DNA of 7,250 nt. Origin: Bacteroidales bacterium (GTDB taxonomy: Bacteria > Bacteroidota > Bacteroidia > Bacteroidales > JALTDM01). Positions 1 through 5,294 of this stretch are shown here, piece by piece. The first letter of the stretch is position 1, and each line of letters starts with the position of its first letter. Under the pieces are notes generated by a model, which did not search any database, was not told where the DNA came from, and saw only the letters and a list, made by a program, of their open reading frames with translations. The translations under genes and the position numbers were made by a program. The stretch is taken from contig JALWKH010000453.1 of assembly GCA_026996635.1 (NCBI GenBank), positions 1,382 to 8,631 on the forward strand, given 5' to 3'.

Positions 1-887
1 TTACTTAAATCAAATCCTGAAGAAATTAAAGCATCGGTTATTGCTTCGGCGTATTCGTCAAACGAAGGATTGGTGTCTTTCCCCGGCAGATAAGCACCTT
101 TCAATGTATTATCGGAAGCAAAACCTCCTCCCAAATCAATATATTCAATACTATGATTAAATGTTTCTTTTAACCTTTTTGCCAAATCCGCCAGCTTTTG
201 AGCTGCTACCCTATATGGTTTTGCACTCATCATATACGTACCGATGTGTGCGTGCAAACCTACCAAGTCCATTTTTTTGGATACCATTATTTTGGTCAAT
301 GCTTTCCACGCCTCACCGTTATCATAATTAAAGCCGAATCTGTCCCATTGCGGGAAAATCCCTGTATCCATATTTACACGAATGGCAACCTTGGGTCTTT
401 GATCCAACTCATCGGCAAGAGAAATTATATCATACAGTTCGTCAAAATGGTCAATATGAATAAAAGAACCGTTTTTTATTGCCTTTACCAAATCTTCTTT
501 CAACTTGTAAGGTCCGTTAAAAATTATTTTGTCGCCCGGAACACCGTTTTCTATGGCTTTCTCGTATTCAAAGCCGCTTACTACTTCTGCCCAAGACCCC
601 TCCGAATGAAAAACTTTGCAAACAGCATCCAGGTAGTTGGTTTTATACGACCACGCAAGCTGGAACTTCGGATATCTGACTAAAAATGCTTTATGGAGTT
701 TTTTATACTTTTGTCTTAATGTTTTTTCCGAAATAACATATAAAGGCGAACCGTATTTATCTATTAGGTCTTTTACCTTTATCCCATCTATTTCATCTAT
801 AACTGTTATGTAATCTTTTTTCCCGAATTTATTGGGAACTCCTTCTGTCATTTTAACTATAACGGGCTTTTCATATATTCTTTTCAT
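1..887 (-). CDS. Fold-type III PLP-dependent decarboxylase, diaminopimelate decarboxylase-like (partial, C-terminus off window)
   Basis: This frame is open from an ATG at 887 to the left edge, giving 295 residues without a stop. It resembles the LysA / ornithine-decarboxylase-like family, which decarboxylates (sometimes racemises) amino acids with pyridoxal phosphate on a TIM barrel. Visible motifs are the probable Schiff-base lysine K82 in WSYKTN, R170 in AIRVN, the RFGF segment at 183-186, HAHIG at 212-216, and the phosphate-binding glycine loop GGGF at 253-256. About 45 residues precede the usual start of the barrel. The C-terminal beta domain, which carries the family's Cys and acidic substrate residues, lies outside the window; family members usually have about 400 residues or more. 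The ATG is 11 bp after the ATP-grasp stop, so this is the third gene of the operon. Its sequence and context differ from housekeeping lysA, so I do not use that symbol. The substrate is unknown, and a racemase role is not excluded. Confidence 0.85.
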   Translation of the reverse strand, partial: MKRIYEKPVIVKMTEGVPNKFGKKDYITVIDEIDGIKVKDLIDKYGSPLYVISEKTLRQKYKKLHKAFLVRYPKFQLAWSYKTNYLDAVCKVFHSEGSWAEVVSGFEYEKAIENGVPGDKIIFNGPYKLKEDLVKAIKNGSFIHIDHFDELYDIISLADELDQRPKVAIRVNMDTGIFPQWDRFGFNYDNGEAWKALTKIMVSKKMDLVGLHAHIGTYMMSAKPYRVAAQKLADLAKRLKETFNHSIEYIDLGGGFASDNTLKGAYLPGKDTNPSFDEYAEAITDALISSGFDLS

Positions 888-898
888 AAGTCTTATTT

Positions 899-1945
899 TT
901 ATAATTCTCCGTAAATGTTTATTTGTGCAAATTGCGATACATCGCCAATTAAGTCATAAGAATAACGAATAAACATAGTACCGACTTTATAATCTTCAAA
1001 CGGTTTTACTTCATACCCCATTGCCAACTTAGCCAATGCATCGGGAATATTTTGTCCTGCACCCACAGCCAAATATACCCAAGCCGGTATTCTCGGATTT
1101 ATTTCAATCAAATAATACTTTTCATCTTTTGTTTTAATCATTTCAAGCTCCATACCGCCACGCCACTTTGTTTTGGCAATAATATCACGAGTTATCTCCA
1201 ACATTTTCTCGTCTTTTATTGTTATTCCACCCCACGCCTTACCTTTATCCGTTATATAAGTCTTTCGCATAGGTACCGCTGCCACAGTGTTTCCCTCACC
1301 GTCACCCAATGCAACAACATTCACCTCCGTACCGCTTACCATTTCTTGTACCACTACCGGCAATCCCCATTTTGCTTCCAATTTGGCAAAATAAAACAAT
1401 GCTTGATCCCTGTTATAGGCTTTGTATGCCTCATAAAATTTCCCTTTCACAAAGAAAGGATAACTGATTTCTTCTTCAACTTTGAGAAAATCTTTTGCAG
1501 ATAAAACAGTAACGGATTTTGGAACTGTAATTTCGTACTTCTTGGCAAATGCAGGAAGGTTTGCTTTGTGTCTTTCTTCAAATTGATCTAAAGACGGCAG
1601 GAATGTTGCTATTCCTTTTTCGTTAATTTTCTTAGAGTTCTTAATAAAAGTATAAAGCTCCGCATCAAAATTAGGAATAATCAAATCTAAATTTTCTTTG
1701 GCGTGTATCTCGAAAATCCTGTTCAAATATTCATCAGCACCCGAGGAAGGATAAGGCACCAAATATGCTTTATCAACCAAATCTTTCATATAAATTCCGG
1801 GCTCCAAGTTTTCATAAGCCAACCCCACAATTCTAACATCAAAAGTATCCGATTCTTTTAATCCTCGAATAACCGGAATGCCCGGACCGGGACTGTCAAT
1901 ATTGTTCAATCCGGTAACACCAATCGTAATTTTTTTCTTTTCCAT
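899..1945 (-). CDS. ATP-grasp carboxylate-amine ligase, carbamoyl-phosphate-synthetase/PylC-like
   Basis: This complete gene encodes 348 residues and is probably a cytosolic ATP-dependent ligase that activates a carboxylate as an acyl phosphate and joins it to an amine or similar nucleophile. The N-terminal pre-ATP-grasp part (about 5-115) has a Rossmann-like start and a PGPGIPVIRGL stretch at 19-30. The ATP-grasp part (about 120-315) shows the nucleotide-binding lysine region FFVKGK at 164-169, the VQEMVSGTE segment at 199-207, GGMELEM at 263-269, and the Mg-binding EINPR at 281-285. It has no glutaminase, biotin-carboxylase C-terminal or tRNA-binding domain, so it is a stand-alone ligase closer to PylC or CarB-type modules than to RimK. 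The ATG at 1945 starts 5 bp after the stop of the PqqD-like gene, and the PLP-enzyme gene follows after 11 bp. Both substrates are unknown; the neighbours suggest an amino acid or peptide. Confidence 0.88.
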   Translation of the reverse strand: MEKKKITIGVTGLNNIDSPGPGIPVIRGLKESDTFDVRIVGLAYENLEPGIYMKDLVDKAYLVPYPSSGADEYLNRIFEIHAKENLDLIIPNFDAELYTFIKNSKKINEKGIATFLPSLDQFEERHKANLPAFAKKYEITVPKSVTVLSAKDFLKVEEEISYPFFVKGKFYEAYKAYNRDQALFYFAKLEAKWGLPVVVQEMVSGTEVNVVALGDGEGNTVAAVPMRKTYITDKGKAWGGITIKDEKMLEITRDIIAKTKWRGGMELEMIKTKDEKYYLIEINPRIPAWVYLAVGAGQNIPDALAKLAMGYEVKPFEDYKVGTMFIRYSYDLIGDVSQFAQINIYGEL

Positions 1946-1950
1946 TTACA

Positions 1951-2190
1951 TTATTTTTCCAATAAGTCGTATTTTTCCAACATATTCAAAAAGTCGATAA
2001 CATCTTTTTCTGCTTGATCTTTACTTATATCAAAAATCCCTGTCAATTCATTGACTATCTCTTCTTGCGACAAATCTTTACGAAGCAATTTAAGAATCTC
2101 ATAGCCTGTGGAATTTACGGAAAATGATTCTCCCGTGTAAGGGTTAAAAACAAACCCGCTTTCATTTATTGCCAAATCTTTTATCTTCAT
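1951..2190 (-). CDS. PqqD-family small protein (RRE-like)
   Basis: This complete gene encodes 79 residues and is the first of the minus-strand operon. It matches the PqqD pattern: a beta-hairpin with a Phe-x-Phe / Gly-Glu-Ser-Phe core (FVFNPYTGESF, 13-23), then VNSTGYEIL at 25-33, then a winged-helix-like region ending in a Leu-rich helix (DFLNMLEKYDLLEK). PqqD and related RiPP recognition elements bind precursor peptides and present them to tailoring enzymes, usually radical SAM proteins, cyclases or ligases. None of those partners and no precursor-like small ORF is visible here; the nearest enzyme is the ATP-grasp ligase 5 bp downstream. There is no phosphopantetheine DSL motif and the protein ends in Lys, so it is neither an obvious acyl carrier nor a LysW-type amino-group carrier. 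Family membership is likely; the role as a peptide-binding adaptor is inferred. Confidence 0.8.
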   Translation of the reverse strand: MKIKDLAINESGFVFNPYTGESFSVNSTGYEILKLLRKDLSQEEIVNELTGIFDISKDQAEKDVIDFLNMLEKYDLLEK

Positions 2191-2280
2191 TATTAAAAAT
2201 TTTAAGGTTAGACTACATTACATCCCAAATGGTTTAAAAAAGAACACAAAATATTTCAAAATTCCTTTGCATAAAAATAT

Positions 2281-2288
2281 TACCTTTG
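2281..2288 (+). promoter_or_regulatory. Bacteroidota-type -7 promoter element for purQ
   Basis: TACCTTTG matches the Bacteroidota housekeeping -7 consensus TAnnTTTG exactly and sits 29 bp before the purQ ATG, predicting a leader of roughly 20-25 bases. The TTTG at 2266-2269 is only 11 bp upstream, too close for a normal -33 element. TTTC at 2254-2257 is about 23 bp upstream and is a weaker candidate. The element overlaps an 11-bp inverted repeat. Confidence 0.5.
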
Positions 2289-2295
2289 TGACAAA
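2285..2295. repeat. 11-bp inverted repeat across the predicted purQ transcription start
   Basis: TTTGT-G-ACAAA is a perfect inverted repeat with a single central base. It shares its first four bases with the -7 element and runs over the expected transcription start. A repressor operator could sit here, but such short AT-rich palindromes also arise by chance. Confidence 0.3.
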
Positions 2296-2317
2296 TCTTT
2301 TTAAAAATCCAAATTTA

Positions 2318-3007
2318 ATGAAATTCGGAATTGTTGTTTTCCCGGGATCGAACTGCGACAGGGATATGCACTATGTGTTAAATAATATCTACGGACAAGA
2401 AGTTGTTTATTTGTGGCATAAAGATACCGATTTACAAAATGTTGACGGAATAATTTTGCCGGGTGGATTTTCTTACGGCGATTATTTAAGGTCGGGTGCA
2501 TTGGCAAAATTCTCACCTATTATGCAAGAAGTTGTAAAATTTGCAAAAGCAGGAAATTTTGTTCTCGGTATTTGTAACGGATTCCAAATACTTTGTGAAG
2601 TAGGACTGCTGCCCGGTGCACTTCTCCCCAACACAAACCAAAAATTCATATGCAAAAACACAAACATTATAGCTACTAATAATAAAACGATAATTACCAC
2701 ACACATTCCCAGGGGAAAAGTTTTAAACATCCCGATAGCTCACGGAGAAGGAAGATATTATGCTGACGAAGAAACCATAAGAAATTTACACCTAAATAAC
2801 CAAATAGTCTTTAAATATTGCAACGAAAACGGCGAAACTGTTGAAGAAGCAAATCCTAACGGTTCCATCGAAAACATTGCGGGAATTTGCAACGAATCAA
2901 AAAATGTGTTCGGAATGATGCCACACCCCGAAAGGGCAAGTGATATAGAACTCGGCAATGTTGACGGTAGGTATATTTTCGATTCAATCATAGAAAACTT
3001 ATCGTGA
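2318..3007 (+). CDS. purQ: Phosphoribosylformylglycinamidine synthase, glutaminase subunit PurQ
   Basis: This gene encodes 229 residues and is complete. PurQ hydrolyses glutamine and passes ammonia to PurL (with PurS) for the fourth step of de novo purine synthesis, FGAR to FGAM. It is a class I glutamine amidotransferase with the nucleophile Cys86 in GICNGFQ and the His203/Glu205 pair in MPHPER. Other family marks are FPGSNCDRD near the N-terminus, GGFSYGDYLRSG at 49-60 and HGEGRY at 142-147. The length fits the free-standing subunit, not the C-terminal domain of the large fused PurL. I chose the ATG at 2318 because the conserved KFGIVVFPG strand starts immediately after it. A TTG in the same frame at 2267 would add 17 unconserved residues and place the predicted promoter inside the gene. 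The RelA/SpoT gene starts 4 bp after the stop, so the two are probably co-transcribed. No purL or purS is in the window. Confidence 0.95.
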   Translation: MKFGIVVFPGSNCDRDMHYVLNNIYGQEVVYLWHKDTDLQNVDGIILPGGFSYGDYLRSGALAKFSPIMQEVVKFAKAGNFVLGICNGFQILCEVGLLPGALLPNTNQKFICKNTNIIATNNKTIITTHIPRGKVLNIPIAHGEGRYYADEETIRNLHLNNQIVFKYCNENGETVEEANPNGSIENIAGICNESKNVFGMMPHPERASDIELGNVDGRYIFDSIIENLS

Positions 3008-3011
3008 CCGG

Positions 3012-5234
3012 ATGAAACCTATAACGCCAGAAGAAGACAAAATAATCCGACAGAAGTTTGAAAGCATCCTGAAAAAATGTGCTTCGTGCCAAAAACCCGA
3101 TAACCGTGCAAAAATAGAAAAAGCTTTTGAATTTGCTTATGATGCTCATAAAGACACCAGAAGAAAATCCGGCGAACCATATATTTTACACCCGCTTGAA
3201 GTTGCAGATATAGCTATTTCGAAAATCGGTCTGGGAACAACTTCGTTTATTTCCGCACTGCTTCACGATGTGGTAGAAGATACGGAACACACAATAGAAG
3301 ATATAAAATTTCACTTTGGTGATACAGTTGCTTACATAGTAGAAGGATTAACAAAAATATCCAAGTTAGCCGAAAAAAATAAAACAGGATTACAAGTCGA
3401 AAATTTCAGAAAAATCCTCCTCACTCTATCAAAAGATGTCCGTGTTATTTTGATTAAATTATCGGACAGGTTGCACAATCTACGTACACTTGATGCAATG
3501 CCCGACCACAAAAAAAGTAAAATAGTATCCGAAACTCTTGCCGTTTATGTTCCAATAGCACACAGGCTCGGTCTGTATCCGATAAAAACCGAATTGGAGG
3601 ATATTTGTTTTAAATACAGGAATCCGGAGATTTACGAAAAAATAAAGAAGAAAATCGAGCTGAAAAAAACTTCGGTAGAAGAACTTTTCAATAAATTTAT
3701 TGAACCTCTTAAACCACGCTTGGACGAACTCGGAATAAACTACGAAATAAAATACCGCCTTAAATCTGTTGCTTCCATCTACCGCAAAATGAAAGAAAAA
3801 GGGGTTAGTTTTGAAGAAGTTTACGATGTTTTTGCAATCCGTATTGTTTTTGACCCGACTGACCCCAAATTGGAAAAAAGTCAATGCTTTACGATTTATT
3901 CCATAATATCCGACCAATACCGGCCTCACCCCGGCAGACTTCGCGACTGGATAAACAACCCGAAACCAAACGGATATGAAGCCCTGCATACAACGGTAAT
4001 GGGACCGGAAGGCAAATGGGTGGAAGTGCAAATACGTTCCCGCCGAATGGACGAAATTGCAGAAAAAGGTTATGCCGCTCATTGGAAATATAAAGAAAAT
4101 AAAGACCAGGAAACGGAAATAGACAAATGGATAGCAAAAATTCGCGAAACACTTGAATTACAGCTCTCATCAGGAGAAGACTTTCTTTCTACGTTTGAAG
4201 TTGATATTTTCAACCTTGAAGTTTATGTTTTCACACCAAAAGGCGAAATGAAGGTACTGCCTTACGGTGCTACGGCTCTTGATTTTGCTTACGAAATTCA
4301 CACGGAAGTAGGAAACCACGCAATAGGTGCAAAAGTAAATTACAAACTTGTTCCGCTAAACTACAAATTACAAAGCGGCGACCAAGTGGAAATTATTACA
4401 TCGGACAAACAAAAGCCGCAGCGTGACTGGTTGAACTTTGTAGTTACCTTAAAAGCAAAGTCAAAAATCAAAGAAGCCTTTAAGAAAGAAAGAAGGGAAA
4501 ACATAGAAAAAGGTCAAGAGATTTTTAACAAGTTGAGACAAAAAGTCGGTTATTCGTTGCCCATAAAAAAGATAATGGATTATTACAAGGTGAAAGAGAA
4601 AGATGAATTCTTTTGCAAGCTGGGCGGCGGCATCATTGACTTAAACAAAGACTTAAACAAAATAATAGAAAAGAAGCGCAAATTCAAGTACATAAAATAC
4701 TGGGGGCTTCAGCTCAAAAAAGTACTTCCGGGTTCTTCGTCATCATCAAGTGAAAACAAGCAAAAGGAAAAAGAAATAGTTGTTACCGAAAGCTCTGAAC
4801 TGGACAACTACATTCTTGCAAGCTGTTGTAATCCGATTCCGGGCGACAAAGTAGTAGGCTATTTAAATGAAGATAACATAATAGAAATACACAAAACAGA
4901 TTGTGAAGTCCTAAAAAAACTCGGTGCGGCACACGGCGACAGAATTAAACAAATTAAATGGAGTACATTCAGGGTTTTATCGTTTTTGGCCCGTATCAGG
5001 CTAAAAGGATTGGACAGAGTAGGAATTCTTCAAGACATTACTTCAGTAATTTCCGACAAACGCAAAATAAATATGCGTACCGTTAAAATTGATGCCACGG
5101 GCGGATTTTTTGACGGTTATCTCGATTTGTATGTACACAGCAAAGAAGACCTTGACAGCATTATAGAAGAACTTAAGAAAATAAAAGGAATGAAAACCGT
5201 TAGAAGAGAAGAAGTTATAGACAGTTTATCATAA
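3012..5234 (+). CDS. Bifunctional (p)ppGpp synthetase/hydrolase, RelA/SpoT (Rel) family
   Basis: This gene encodes 740 residues, normal for long RSH proteins, which make (p)ppGpp from GTP/GDP and ATP at starved ribosomes and also degrade it. The HD hydrolase domain (about 35-200) keeps its metal and catalytic residues: R51, H60, H85-D86, E89-D90, D152 and N156. The synthetase domain (about 240-365) keeps R249 and K251, D272, Y322 in NGYEALHT and E338 in EVQIR. Both activities therefore look intact, unlike monofunctional RelA. A TGS domain follows (about 399-463, with H430 at the usual tRNA-contacting position), then a helical region (about 480-570), a six-serine linker (575-580), a conserved-cysteine/zinc-finger-like part with C605-C606 in ASCCNPIPGD plus H627 and C631, and a C-terminal ACT domain (about 655-735). 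The start is 4 bp after purQ and agrees with family length. The linkage joins purine synthesis to an enzyme that consumes and controls GTP. The family name rel or relA could be used; I leave the symbol open. Confidence 0.95.
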   Translation: MKPITPEEDKIIRQKFESILKKCASCQKPDNRAKIEKAFEFAYDAHKDTRRKSGEPYILHPLEVADIAISKIGLGTTSFISALLHDVVEDTEHTIEDIKFHFGDTVAYIVEGLTKISKLAEKNKTGLQVENFRKILLTLSKDVRVILIKLSDRLHNLRTLDAMPDHKKSKIVSETLAVYVPIAHRLGLYPIKTELEDICFKYRNPEIYEKIKKKIELKKTSVEELFNKFIEPLKPRLDELGINYEIKYRLKSVASIYRKMKEKGVSFEEVYDVFAIRIVFDPTDPKLEKSQCFTIYSIISDQYRPHPGRLRDWINNPKPNGYEALHTTVMGPEGKWVEVQIRSRRMDEIAEKGYAAHWKYKENKDQETEIDKWIAKIRETLELQLSSGEDFLSTFEVDIFNLEVYVFTPKGEMKVLPYGATALDFAYEIHTEVGNHAIGAKVNYKLVPLNYKLQSGDQVEIITSDKQKPQRDWLNFVVTLKAKSKIKEAFKKERRENIEKGQEIFNKLRQKVGYSLPIKKIMDYYKVKEKDEFFCKLGGGIIDLNKDLNKIIEKKRKFKYIKYWGLQLKKVLPGSSSSSSENKQKEKEIVVTESSELDNYILASCCNPIPGDKVVGYLNEDNIIEIHKTDCEVLKKLGAAHGDRIKQIKWSTFRVLSFLARIRLKGLDRVGILQDITSVISDKRKINMRTVKIDATGGFFDGYLDLYVHSKEDLDSIIEELKKIKGMKTVRREEVIDSLS
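4638..4661 (+). repeat. Perfect 12-bp tandem duplication inside the RSH gene
   Basis: The 12-mer GACTTAAACAAA occurs twice back to back, in frame, coding Asp-Leu-Asn-Lys twice (residues 543-550) in the helical region between TGS and the conserved-cysteine domain. Base-perfect identity suggests a recent slippage duplication with no frame disruption. Confidence 0.8.
4734..4751 (+). repeat. Six-serine linker coding run in the RSH gene
   Basis: Six consecutive serine codons (TCT, TCG, TCA, TCA, TCA, AGT) encode residues 575-580, followed by a charged Lys/Glu-rich stretch. The mix of codons means this is not a simple nucleotide repeat. It is best read as a flexible linker before the conserved-cysteine and ACT domains. 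Confidence 0.7.
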
Positions 5235-5294
5235 TTCTTATTTTCTTTTTTAAACCTTTTGCCTGTTTTTATAGTCAAACCTATTTTATAAAAA
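5235..5294 (+). other. 60-bp spacer between the RSH and urea-transporter/M23 genes
   Basis: This short T-rich spacer contains no hairpin plus U-tract that I can call a terminator and no good TAnnTTTG element (TATTTTAT and TATTTTCT are the nearest, both poor). The downstream gene may be read through from purQ-rsh or have its own weak promoter; the sequence does not decide this. Confidence 0.5.

Larger units (their letters stand above)
2191..2317. other. Divergent intergenic region between the pqqD-like operon and purQ
   Basis: These 127 very AT-rich bases separate two outward-facing operons and must hold promoters for both. A good plus-strand -7 element lies at 2281-2288. For the minus strand I see only weak candidates: TTTG on the minus strand at 2226-2229, and TAACCTTA at 2203-2210, which matches the TAnnTTTG consensus poorly. 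No riboswitch, terminator or small ORF was recognised. Confidence 0.7.

Noticed and set aside
198..683. 161-residue plus-strand ORF
   Set aside because: It lies wholly antisense to the PLP-enzyme gene, whose frame carries clear family motifs; the translation of the plus strand has no recognisable domain.
1052..1504. 150-residue plus-strand ORF
   Set aside because: It is antisense to the ATP-grasp gene and falls over its conserved region, with a composition rich in Cys, His and Tyr typical of a shadow frame.
2249..2281. Inverted AATATTT / AAATATT motifs in the intergenic region
   Set aside because: Such pairs are expected by chance in DNA this AT-rich, and they form no hairpin or spacing pattern that points to a function.
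2267..2317. Upstream TTG start for purQ
   Set aside because: The 17 extra residues are not PurQ-like, and this start would place the exact -7 promoter element inside the coding region; the ATG at 2318 directly precedes the conserved first strand.
3480..4082. 200-residue minus-strand ORF
   Set aside because: It is antisense to the well-conserved RSH hydrolase and synthetase region and has no recognisable motif; the smaller minus-strand ORF at 3889-4170 is rejected for the same reason.
5235..5294. Possible terminator after the RSH gene
   Set aside because: The spacer has T runs but no stable GC-bearing stem before them, so no intrinsic terminator can be supported.
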